Part shown: positions 52,229 to 62,645 of the stretch, in pieces | How the letters are laid out: every line of letters starts with the position of its first letter | Position numbering within the stretch: position 1 is the first letter of the stretch | Assembly (NCBI GenBank): GCA_043228905.1 | Contig: JBHGNT010000017.1 | Span: 8,556,001-8,620,000, forward strand | Length of the DNA: 64,000 bases | Direction of reading: 5' to 3' | From: Azolla caroliniana | Lineage: Eukaryota; Polypodiophyta | Position numbers and translations under genes: made by a program | The notes under the pieces: generated by a model | What the model was told of the DNA's origin: nothing | Seen by the model: only the letters and a program-made list of their open reading frames with translations | Database searches by the model: none

Positions 52229-55200
52229 ATGAAATGCGGGGGGCTGAATCATATAGATTTGTTCCTCAAGATCACCTTGCCGGAACACATTTTTCACATC
52301 TGATGTAGATGCCACCCCTTCGTCGCTGTCACCGCAAGCAAGACACGGACAATCGTCATCTTCGCGACTGGTGCAAAAGTCTCGTCATAATCGATTCCAT
52401 GTTGTTGCGCATAGCCTTTGGCCACCAGTCGGGCCTTGTACCAATTGACAGAGCCATCGGCATTTTATTTGACTTTATATAGCCACCGACAATAGATCGG
52501 CTTAACTCCTTTCGGTATGTCCACTAAGTCCCACGTCTCATTTTCCATGAACGTGTGCATCTCTTCCTCCATGACCTTCTGCTTGTTCGGATCCTTAGCC
52601 ACTTCTGCGTAGCTCTCCGGCTCACACACAACTGTCACCTTTGCCATGTATGCATAATGATTCGCCATATACTCATTGTACCTATAACGAATTATAGGGT
52701 GCTTCTGACAGGTGGATCGGCGCAATCCCTGATTCGTCGATTTCTTGGTCCTCTCAGCCGATTTCGACCTCATTTTTCGAGGTTCCTTTTTGTTCCTTCT
52801 AGAATGGGATCCACTCTGATCCGACTCATCTCTGTCGGTATAGTATTTCAGCATCTTTTTCTTCCCCTTCTATTTGCACATGAACCGTCTCCTCGGTTCC
52901 TTATGCGGGGAGAGCACGGCCGAGTCTTCACTACTCGTCAGCTTGTCATCCAGTTAACCAATTCGGCTCAACTAGTCCAGATTTGGACCACTCATCCGAA
53001 GAGAAGTCGGACTATCCAACTATTCAAATTCCACTATGCTTCCCTCTGTTCCGGAATTCGTTGCTTCGTCCGCAACAATCGGCTCGGATTCAAGGGATGA
53101 GAAATACCAGGATGCCGATTCGTCAAAACGACATCGCGGCTAACTCGGACTTGCTTCCACCGGGGGTTATAGCACTTGTACCCCTTCTTCTCATCGGAGT
53201 AGCCAACTACGATGCACTTTTCGAATTTTTCATCTAGTTTCTTCCGCTTCTCATCTGCCACATGCACATAGGCAATGTTGCCGAATACCTGAAGGTGCGC
53301 TAAATTCGGCTTTCGCTCGAAGTATAGTTTGTGCAGCAACACCTTTGTCCCTGAGGCAGATATCCGATTCTGTATGTATACGATTGTCCGAATTGCTTCG
53401 GCCCAATAAATCTGGGACATGCACTTCTCTTCTAGCATCGTCCTTGTCACTTCTACCAACGTCTGATTCCGACGTTAGACCACACCATTCTACTCCAGCG
53501 TGTACCTGCAAAAGAACTCTCGATGAATTCCATTGGTCTGCAGATAACTAGTGAACTAGTCGGAAAAGTTCTCTTTTCCGCCATCCGATCTCAAACACTT
53601 GATCTTCCTTCTGGTTTCTCACTCTACATGATTCTTTAGGTCTCGAAAGCACGAGAAGAGTTCGCTCTTCATCTCGATCAAATAGATCCAAGTGTGTCGA
53701 CTGAAATCGTCGATGAAGGAGATGAAATACCGACTCCCCCCAATGCTCACGTTTTGTGTTGGTCCCCACACATCCAAATGGATGAGATCGAGCCGATTCC
53801 GGCTCCGGCTCCGATTATTCTCATTTGGGAACAAATGCCTATGTTGCTTCCCGAGCTGGCAAGCTTCACATATTTGGCCTGTCCGGCCATTGAACTTCAG
53901 AAGTCCGGAAACCACATGTTTCGACTACATCTCTTGAAGCTTCCGAAAGTTAATGTGGCTAATCCGTTTATGCCAGAGGTCGATGTCTGACTGGACCTTC
54001 TGCCCTTTCGCGAACATAGCAGTGCCTACATCATTGGTTTCAAGGATGAACATTCTTCCATCCCGGTGCCCATGTGCAATGATCTGGCCTTCCTCCTCGA
54101 TGAATCATTTGTGGTGAGTGAACCAGACAGGCATTCCTTGATCCACGATCTAACCGATCGACACCAAATTCTTGGTGATCGTCGGTACATGCAGAACGTT
54201 CCTCATGACCCCTTTCTGGCCAACATGGCTCAAGAGGACATCTCTGATGTGCTCAATGGGATGTGGGGTGTCGTCTCCGATTTCAACTACCCCCGGCTTC
54301 TCCAGCTTCTCGAGAAAAGAGAACCACTCTTTGTGGTTCTCCATGTGGTTTGAAGCTCCAGAGTCTACATACCAAACTTCTTCTGACTTTGAGTTAGAGA
54401 TACTCCCATCCGGTTGGCCTTGTGTTTCATTACGAGGATCGATCTTGACCCAGCTCTCTCTGAGCTTCTGCCGAAGTGCGATCAGTGATGCTTGTCTACG
54501 TCTTTCCGGCTCGATCCGGCTTTATCCGTATTCGCTCTTTTCTTCCAACACTCACTTTCTTTGTGGCCCTTCCGGCCACAATACTAGCATTCTGTGTCAG
54601 CCTTTCCTTGCCGACTTCTAGTGCCGCTTGGACTCCCCCTATTTCCGAAGGGTCCGGAATTGCTGTCTGCACTATCTTTGTGCCTCTGATTCTACTCTTG
54701 TCGGTTGCCTACATTGCGCGTTGATCCGCCACAACCATGAGGCCTCTCCACCTCCGCATACAACATTTTGTTGTCAGTGTGCGTACTTGTCGACACACCC
54801 GCGTGGTTCTCCTCTACAAGGAGCATCGATTGTAAGTCGAAAAACGAGGGTGTATTCTCCTTTGTATAGACCGTCGTTCAGAATGCTCTGAACTTCGATG
54901 TTGGGCCCCCGAGACAAACTTGCACCATCTCATCTTCCTCGACAGTCACGTTGATGGAGGCAAGTGAGTCGTAGATGTCTTTGATCCGGGCCATGTAGTC
55001 AACCATCGACATGTCCTTTTCTCGAACATTGCTCAACTCTTGTCGAAGTTGCAACTTTCGGGCCATGGTGCTTGCTACAAAGACCTTCTTCAAGTTTCCC
55101 CAAGTTTCCTTTGGCATCTTGGCGTCCCGGATATGGCTGAGCACCTGATCACCGACACTGGATGTGAAGCAATACATTACCATGCTTGTTGCTTGTTCCC

Positions 55201-55351
55201 AAGCCGGAAAGTCCTTGTGTGTCGCATCAGGTGTTGTATCGTTAGCTCCGTCAACATAACTCCAATAGCCATGCCCGAGCTGGTAATGGTGCATCTTGTA
55301 CGACCAAGATGCATAGTTGGATATGTTGATTCCTCGGTTCATTCTCTTCAT
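52229..55351 (-). pseudogene. pol: copia3 gag-protease-integrase-RT N-terminus (5' half of an element)
   Basis: Minus strand relative of copia2. gag 55351-54881 (SYKMHHYQLGHGYWSYVDGA, KLQLRQELSNVREKD), protease region near 54344 (HKEWFSFLEKLEKPG, VLHVPTITKNLVSIG), integrase 53915-53034 (CEACQLGKQHRHLFP, DVWGPTQNVSIGGSRYFIS, IYWAEAIRTIVYIQN), linker and RT start 52854-52229 (RRSTCQKHPIIRYRYNEYMA, CEPESYAEVAKDPN). The rest of RT, RNase H and the 3' LTR are missing. Many stops and frameshifts. Confidence 0.83.
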
Positions 55352-55445
55352 TCTTTTCTGTTTCTTTTATCGAAAATTAGGTTTTCGTCTACCTAGCGGT
55401 TTCTGTCCGCAACAGAGGATTTCTAACCCTCGTACTCTAATTACG

Positions 55446-55909
55446 TGTCGAAGCATAAACAAACCAGCTCAGCCTGATATCAACAGAAAACAGAGACAAG
55501 GTTTAATGGAATCTTGAATCACACAGAGAGTACACAGGAGAGAGAGAGAGGGGGGGGGGAGGAGGGGAGAGAGAGGGAGAGAGAGAGAGAATTCAAAATA
55601 ATAACGCTTTGTGTACATAGAATGTGCTCAGAGAGCACTTTTATACAAGTCCTTACACGAACTGACACAAGTACCATAAGTAGTTGGATGCTCATAAATG
55701 TGTCTCTACACTCACTCCAAGAAATATGCCTATGTACTAGACTTAGACCGTAGACCTCTAATGGCCTACCGGTTCACACTATTCCGAAGTACGATCCGGT
55801 CCGGTTCCAAGTTCCGAACACTGATCCAGTTCTTCGTTCTAGTTACTGATCCGGCTCTGGCTTACTCAACCGATCCGGAGCCAGTTGAGCTTTACCGCTC
55901 AAGCGAACA
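55446..55909 (-). repeat. copia3 5' LTR
   Basis: TGTCGAAGCATAA...GCGAACA, about 464 bp, shares layout with the copia2 LTR (GTTTAATGGA, GA-rich run, ACACTTTTATACAAGTCCT, CCGATCCGG-rich end, GTTGAGCTT). A degenerate PBS (TACTCTAATTACG against GCTCTGATACCA) lies just left. Confidence 0.8.
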
Positions 55910-56045
55910 AAAACTATATTGCGGATGTTGAATACAAAATTATCGTTACCTATTACAAGTTTTCCATGCCCTTTATATACAGGGTCATGGGTGGTTACAC
56001 TTGGCCCGTGAACTGTTACTTTTCTTAAAATATTAATTACGCTTC
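55910..56045 (-). repeat. LTR-like fragment related to the G3 LTR
   Basis: CCCTTTATATACAGGG and the following CCCGTGAACTGTTAC...TTTCTTAA align with the TATA region of the G3 5' LTR (CCCTTTATATACACAGGG, CATGAACCATTACATG, TTTCTTAA). Only this part remains. Confidence 0.55.
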
Positions 56046-56812
56046 GGTTGTCCCTACGCTACGGCCCCACCCATCTTCTTCGCTTGTCGTAGTCGTCCCT
56101 TTGTCTTTTCTCTTTCTCAACCTTTCCCACTTGGTCATCCAAGGCGGCCAACATGCGACAACACGCTTCCAATGAACTCCACCAGAACTTTGAGCATGCA
56201 CGGAATCAGAATTTGTGGTACAGTTCATTGTGGACGAGATGGCCATATACGACTCGATGCGCGAAGAACGGATGGAGAAGTTGAATGATTCATATGTAAG
56301 TACACATATTGAAAGATTGATTAGAATGTGGCCGATAAAATTTCTTGTATTTGTAATATGGGTGGACATGACTTTGGTAGTTTAAGAAAGTTGGTTGCCC
56401 AACGAATGATAGTGGAACGACAACCGATTGTGTATAGAACCAAATGGAGGATGAGGCACCCACCAATTAGACCCAAATGGGGTAAATGCCAAGTCAAACT
56501 GATGGACGTGGAGCTGAAGGAATTTGAGGAGATTACATCTAGTCTAAGGAAAGTGCACCTAATGTGGGAATTGTCCACATCGAGTTTGGTAAAGCCACAC
56601 GAGGATGGGACATGACAACCACTAAATCGTTTTGCTAAGTATTGTCTATGTGTTTTGTCTTCTTGCTACCAATGACACTCCTCCCAATGTAAAAAACCCT
56701 TTTCAAAATAGGTTCAAACTAGCATGTTGCATACTTGAGCTCTCGGCTTTATGTGGCTAAAACTGATTTGAGAACGTTGTGCATAGAGGGATAAATGGCA
56801 TCCACATGAACC
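56046..56812 (+). other. Upstream part of Ulp1-type element A; no gene assigned
   Basis: Contains an open frame of 95 codons from 56328 (GGHDFGSLRKLVAQRMIVER and following) of unknown family and a possible exon end at 56298 (TATGTAAGT, a good donor site). It may be 5' coding sequence of the transposon gene whose protease part follows at 56813. Confidence 0.35.
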
Positions 56813-57300
56813 ATGGGTCTATTCACAATGTGGATGGAGTATACGATGCTCCAAGATGTGTTTGAGTGGTTCCACATTGTAGATCCACTTTGGGTGCAAC
56901 TTCACACACAAAGTTGTAAGGTGGAGGACATCCTAGGACGGGTGCCTGAATGCGATTTCATCTTCATACCCACATTGCACTCATGGCATTGGGTGTTGTG
57001 GACAAAGATGCGACACAGTCCACAGGATGTCGATGCTGCAAAGGTGACAAGCCAGGTAATCTATTGTGATCCACTTAATAATGATGCAACATGCAGCCAT
57101 ACAAACCATATGTAGCGGCAATGACGACCATTGCATTGTAAGGGAGGGTGAACATCACCAAGTGCACATCCCAACCAAGCCCATGGGTGGGAATGCGTCT
57201 ATTACATGATGCAAACCATTCATATTGTAATGGATTTCATTCAAGGCTTCACATCTTCCGATTTTGTAAGTATGACCCAATTGTGGATTGCATGGAACTT
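56813..57300 (+). pseudogene. Ulp1-type cysteine protease domain, element A
   Basis: One frame reads FHIVDPLWVQLHTQSCKVED, CDFIFIPTLHSWHWVLWTKM (catalytic His), QVIYCDPLNND (Asp) and, after in-frame TAG and TGA at about 57113-57121, HGWECVYYMMQTIHIV with the catalytic Cys in the usual W-D/E-C context. Ulp1/SENP (C48) domains remove SUMO-like modifiers and are carried by some plant Mutator-like and related transposons. The stops make this copy broken. Confidence 0.7.
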
Positions 57301-57439
57301 TTATAAGTAGTGGGTGGGTTCTTATAATCACACCTTTTTTACAAGGTATAGAGAGGTGGTTCGGACACGAGCATGTACAAATCTCCCTCAGACAAACATG
57401 GTGAAATGGGATCGAAGGATTTTGGGATTTCCAATTTCA

Positions 57440-57620
57440 TAGCCATGGCAAGTTTTGTATGGTGTTTGAAAATAGAGTAGGTTGTCTGAAAATTATTAGT
57501 AAGGTGTTTGAAAATAGAGCAGGGTGTCGGACAATTATCAACAAGGTGTCTGAAAATAGAGCAAGGTGTTTGAAAATCATCATCAAGGTGTCTGAAAATA
57601 GAGCAGGGTGTCGATCGGGT
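57440..57620. repeat. Short tandem repeat (GTGTTTGAAAATAGAGCAGG units)
   Basis: Four to five copies of a ~40-bp unit alternating AGGTGTCTGAAAATAGAGCA with ACAATTATCA-like stretches, next to terminal repeat T1. Confidence 0.8.
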
Positions 57621-57639
57621 GTATGGTGACAACTTTTTC

Positions 57640-57762
57640 ATTGGCACACTTTTTTTTATCCACGTCAAACGGTGCAAATCGCAAGCGCCCTCAGCAAAGT
57701 GCCCTGCCAATTCCCTCGCCAACCGTCTTTATTATTTGATAGCAGTTAGACTTGAGCCTACT
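57640..57762 (+). repeat. Terminal repeat T1 of the Ulp1-type transposon family
   Basis: ACGGTGCAAATCGCAAGCGC, CCTCAG and ATTCCCTCGCCAACC align in the same orientation with T3 (60385-60512) and inversely with T2 (57808-57925). Probably the right end of element A. Confidence 0.7.
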
Positions 57763-58299
57763 CTTCTTAGGGCCGCCCATGCCCATGCCCATGGATGCTC
57801 GTGTCTATCCGCTACCAAATCATAAATAGGCTTGACGAGGGAATTGTGGCAACAAACGGTGCAAGTCGCTTAGCTGAGGGCGCGTGTGATCTGCACCGTA
57901 AAATTTGAATAAAAAAGAACGCGCAAAAAAAAGTTGTCAAAGGTCGTCCAACCACATATGGTCACTCAACTCTGACCGTTGCAGGTCGGCCAATTGTTCA
58001 AAAAACTTAGTCTTAACAACAAAAAATCATCTTAAAACATAAAACTTAACACTTCACCTAACAACAAAAAATGAACTTTAAACGTAAAACTTAAAACTTA
58101 AAACCTAAAACATAAATCGGGATTGAGTGCTATTAGATTATGAGTCCCTGATTAAAACGAGGGTTTAGGGTTTATAATGATTAAAATAAGGGGCATTGAT
58201 TAACACTCTATGAAGATTTGAGATTAATTCCCTACACTCAAATACACATTAATATGATCGTTATTTTTGTTGTTTAATCATTTCAGGTTGTTGGCGGTT

Positions 58300-58760
58300 G
58301 GCGGTTGAGTGACCTAATTAAAATAGGTTGGGTGACTCAGTAATAGGTCGGACAACCTGATTAAAATAGGTTGGGCGACCTAATTAATAGGTTGGGAGAC
58401 ATGATTATAGGTTGGGCCAAGTGATTAATAAGGCGATCTGATAATTGGTTGGCCGACCTGATTAATATGTTGGGTGGTCTGATTAATAGGTTGAACACAA
58501 TTGTAATGGACTTGAGATCAAAAACTCAAGATTGACAACAACATTCTTTGAATCGTTCACTTGAGATCCAACAAGAACTTCAAATAAACTATTTTCATTT
58601 TCTGAATCATGGACACATCGGATCAAGAACTTGAAATAAACTTGACATCAAAAACTTGAGATCCAACCACAACTGAGTACTACTTGACATCAAAAACTTG
58701 AGATAAACAACAACATTTTCTGAATCAATCATTTTTTGAACCAACACTTGAATTAAAAAT
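58300..58760. repeat. Short tandem repeats inside element B
   Basis: 58300-58490: about seven ~28-bp units with GGTTGGGCGACCTGATTAA-like cores. 58500-58760: repeated ACTTGAGATCAAAAACTTGA blocks with ACAACAACATTCT. Confidence 0.75.
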
Positions 58761-58969
58761 GGGTAGATGTTCCATTAAGAAGGTTATTCGATATACAATG
58801 TGTGACATTTTCACCATATAGAAATCCTCCATATACAAATATAATGTCATATTTACAAAATCCGCCCACCTTGTGCAGTTGGAAATCCCAATACCCTTTG
58901 TGCGCACCCTATGACCTGAATCCGAAGGAAATACATGTCATATTTGGTGAACCACATCTCTATGCCCAT

Positions 58970-59470
58970 TCACCAAATACATATAAGAATAAAATTTACA
59001 AAATCCACATGAGACATCCATTTGCAATCACACTTACAAAATCCGGAGATAAACTCCTCGACCAACATCATCACGTAAAAGCCACAATCCCAACCATTTG
59101 GCTGAGTTGCGATGTGCATTACATGATGTCGACCCTCCAACACGATCTCATGGTCTTCCGATGCACTAGATATTTTTCGAATCGCAATATCTACAAGACT
59201 ACACAAGGTGCCAGTCACTTCGTTGTTTAGTGGATCGTTGAAGACTACTACATTGGTTAGCTTAGAAACTATGTGCCACAACTTTGTCCTCGACACCCAA
59301 TGGCCCGATACCATGATCGGAATGAAGATGAAATCACGCTCGACTACGTGTCTGAGGATGTCTTGCACCTTCGTCGTTTGTGCGTGTAGCTGCACCCAAA
59401 GTGGGTCGACTATGGTGAACCATTGTGACACCTCATGGGGCAACTAGTACTCCATCCACATGGTGAATAA
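58970..59470 (-). pseudogene. Ulp1-type cysteine protease domain, element B
   Basis: Minus strand frame of 157 codons with FTIVDPLWVQLHAQTTKVQD, RDFIFIPIMVSGHWVSRTK (catalytic His), NVVVFNDPLNNEV (Asp) and TQPNGWDCGFYVMMLVEEFI (Gln and catalytic Cys), so the complete C48 active site is present. An in-frame TAG at about 59447, where element A has an open codon, separates it from the upstream MWMEY segment. About 60 percent similar to the element A copy and in opposite orientation. Confidence 0.72.
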
Positions 59471-60384
59471 TGTCACAGTCCATGTGGATGCCATTTCTCC
59501 ATCCTTGCACATCGTTTGCAGATCTGACTCCGCAACGTCAACAACGAGATCGAGTCTTTGGCATGCAAGTTGGTACCTGTTTCAAAGAAACATGCATGCA
59601 ATTTGACTCGAGTTTGGAACCTCACAATCTGGTGTTGAGAGTATGCATTAGATTTGTCAGACCATATTACAAGAAGATCGAGATTATACAATGAGCTACA
59701 TCCGCATACCATTTGGAGGAACATCTTCCTCAAATGATGTTATGCCCTGTATGGGGTCAATCTGAGGAGGAGAAACCACCATTGCCTGGTCCAACCTCTC
59801 TCCACCCCCAAACATGTCAAATGTACAACTTCTCCAAAGTCTTCTAATGAAAACCCTGTAAACAAATAATCGGTAACCATATATGCATCACTAATCATTA
59901 CCATTAGCAATAAAAAAATTATCCGTGACATACCTCCCTTCACTTGGATATATGTCACTGTTATCGCAATCAAACCACTCTTTGTACTTGGACCTGGTAA
60001 CTATCTACACGATCAAGCAAAAGCTAAACCCTAAATCAAGCAAAAGAAATAATAAAAAATCAACCAAAACCCTAAGCCCTAAATCAAACATTTTTTGAAA
60101 TCAAAAGTAGAAACAAGTAAAATACATACTTGGGAATTAAGTAGGTGGCGATGTCAAATGTGGCGAATGCATGTAGTCGACGACTGTTTGGTTGAAAACC
60201 TTTTTCCAGGCAAAAAACCCTGACGATCATTTAAAAATGTGAGAAAATGATAGGTTTCAAGATTTTATACCTTAGGTTGGCGACCACTTAGGCATGTTGG
60301 GCGACCACATTAGGTAGTTGGGAGATTGAATAGTGGTTGGGCGATTCGAAGTGTCAGAGTTGGGCGACCTCTGATACCTTTTTT
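59471..60384 (-). other. Element B, 5' part; no gene assigned
   Basis: Short minus-strand frames only (59733-59473 and 59973-59740). The segment just upstream of the protease (KRCARMEKWHPHG) is shared with element A near 56790, so part of it was coding. The rest is AT-rich. Confidence 0.4.
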
Positions 60385-60512
60385 TCACGCGTTTAAAAAG
60401 AATTCTAAATCGGACAGTACAGATCGCACGCGCTCTCAGATGTGCGACACGACATGCACCGTCCGTGACCGCGATTCCCTCGCCAAGAAGGCCTATTTAT
60501 GATTTGGTAGGA
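60385..60512 (+). repeat. Terminal repeat T3 (right end of element B)
   Basis: ATCGCACGCGCTCTCAG, GCGATTCCCTCGCCAAG and CCTATTTATGATTTGGTA; inverse of T2. It lies about 30 bp ahead of the first ATG of the PPR frame. Confidence 0.75.
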
Positions 60513-60542
60513 TGTGGAGATAGAGAGGTCGCCCATGGATGG

Positions 60543-60695
60543 ATGGATCATGATGGATGTGTATGGAGCATTCATGCATGCATGCATGCATGCATGGACC
60601 ATCCATCCATCCTGATGGATTCCTTCCTCCTTTTGTTCTTCGTTCTTCGTTTGGACGCATCTGTCTCTCTGTCTTGTGTGTGTGTCCTGCTACCC

Positions 60696-60740
<45 letters not shown>

Positions 60741-62645
60741 GCGAGAATGCATCATCATCCGTGTCGGGGAGACGGCCTGCGGGAGTGCGAGCAGGCATTC
60801 CAGGCTCTAGTTGTGATGCATGAGAAAGGCCTGCCCCTCTCCGCTCAGCTCTTCACCTCTCTCTTGCGCAAATGCACCTGCAAAGAGTACCTGAGCCTGG
60901 GCAGAAGAGTCCAGGAGCTGCTGCTTACTATGCGGGAGGGAAGGGGGAGCCCCACCTTCTACAACTTCATCGCGAACCATCTCATCCGCATGTTTGCATT
61001 GTGTGGCAGCTTGGCCGATGCAAACCAAGTTTTCGCATCCTTGCGCACCCCCAATGCGCATGCTTGGTCTGCTCTCATCTTCGCACACACCAAGCTGGGG
61101 CAAGACGACCATGCCATTCATCTCTTCTGCACCATGGTCTTGCACTCCAATGTATGTCCCGATGCTCCCGTGTTTGTTGCTGTTCTGAAAGCATGCTCCA
61201 ATGCACAACATTTCATCCACGGAAAGATCATCCACTCCGAGGTGGCTGCCCAAGCCTTGGAATCAAACCCACACGTTGGAAGCTCTCTGGTTGCCATCTA
61301 TGCCAAATATGGAAGCCTCAAAGATGCATGCAATGTGTTCGACTCATTGCCAGCACAAAGTACCGTGACTTGGGGTGCATTAATATCTGGTTACGTCCTC
61401 CATCATCATGGCCGTGAGGCGCTCCACGCTTTCCGACAGATGTTAGGTCACGGCATCCCCCCTGATATCATTACTCTTGTCAACATGTTGAAAGCAAGTG
61501 TTGATATCAAAGATGCAAAGCAAAGCAAGGTCTTCCATTCTTATATTAATGAGTGGAGTTTTGACTCAAACCTTATGGTTGCTAATGCCCTTGTTGACAT
61601 GTATTCAAGTTATGGCAGTATTAAAAGTGCGCGGAAAATATTCGATACGATGTTAAAACACGACGTCGTGACATGGGCTTCAATGATTGGGGGTTATACC
61701 CAACAGGGACTTGGTGAGGAAGCCCTCCTACTTTATCAACAAATGCAGCACGAGGGCACAGAGCCCAATTCGGTGACATTTGTATTCCTTATCAATGTGT
61801 GTTCAAACTTATCCCTCATGCCTTCTGGCAAGTTGATTCATAATCACATTGTGCAAAGGGATTGTGAGGAAAGTGAACATGTTGGAAATGCTCTTGTTGA
61901 GATGTATTCAAAATGTGGAAGCATTGAAGACGCATATCACGTGTTCCATGTGCTACCAAAGAGAGACCTAGTTGCTTGGAATTCCATGATAGCAGGATTT
62001 GCCAAATATGGTGACTATAAACATGCAAAACTGTCCTATGAACAAATGACAGAGAAAGGATTGAGACCCAACATTATAACCTTTATTTCTCTTCTCAGTG
62101 CATGTGGACTGCAGGGCCTTGTTCAGGAAGGCTGTGCCACCTTTAACTTATTGATGGAGCATTCCCATATTATTCCCGAAAGTGATGTTTATAGTTGCAT
62201 GGTCAATATTTTGGGCCGTGCAGGATTCCTTCTTGAAGCTGAAGATTTAGTTCAGACAATGCCATACCAACCTAACATGATAACATGGATGTGCTTGTTG
62301 GGACAGTGTAGAATGCATGGCAATGTGGAGATGGGAGGTGAAAGCTTTGAGCATGTCGTTGTCAATGCTGACGGCGATTACAGACATGCATCTGGCTATG
62401 CACTCATGGTGGACATGTATGCGAGGGCAGGAATGCAACAAGATCAAGAGGGGATGCAACACCTCAGGATTTCTGCCAATGCATGGAAGAGGCCAGCTGG
62501 AGCTCGCATCGTGCTTGCAGGAGATGCACATGACTTTATTGTAGGAGATGAGGCACATCCACAACGTACTAAGATCTATGCAGAGCTCAAGAGGCTTCAG
62601 GTTCGTGTGAGAAAGAGTGGGTATGTATGCATGTATGTACCCTGA
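60543..62645 (+). CDS. Pentatricopeptide repeat protein, PLS class, E subgroup, no DYW domain
   Basis: Intronless frame of about 700 codons. PPR proteins of this class bind organellar RNA, often to direct cytidine editing. In-frame ATGs lie at 60543, 60615 and 60747. The segment before 60747 reads a (CAT/ATC)n microsatellite as 13 His and is repeat-derived, so 60747 (MHHHPCRGDG) or 60615 is the likelier start. About a dozen PLS-type repeats follow, for example NPHVGSSLVAIYAKYGSLKD, NLMVANALVDMYSSYGSIKS, DVVTWASMIGGYTQQGLGEE and DLVAWNSMIAGFAKYGDYKH. The C-terminus has an E1-like block (NMITWMCLLGQCRMHGNVEM) and an E2-like block (AHDFIVGDEAHPQRTKIYAE, LKRLQVRVRKSGY) and stops at TGA 62643, where a DYW deaminase would otherwise begin. 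An editing role would then need a DYW partner in trans. Confidence 0.88.
60565..60740. repeat. Microsatellites at the PPR gene 5' end
   Basis: A self-complementary (TGCA)n run at about 60571-60598, CCATCCAT at 60599-60611, and an (ATC)n run of about 13 units at 60698-60738 that is read as polyhistidine in the PPR frame. Confidence 0.9.

Larger units (their letters stand above)
57808..60512 (-). mobile_element. Element B: Mutator-like transposon with Ulp1 protease
   Basis: Bounded by inverted terminal repeats of about 115 bp: T2 (57808-57925) and T3 (60385-60512), ending with inverted TACCAAATCATAAATAGG. Inside lies a minus-strand Ulp1 domain. No transposase was recognised and no clear 9-bp target duplication seen, so it is non-autonomous or older than it looks. 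Confidence 0.65.

Noticed and set aside
60465-60542. Start of the PPR frame at 60465
   Set aside because: The first codon there is GTG and the segment belongs to terminal repeat T3; the first ATG is at 60543.
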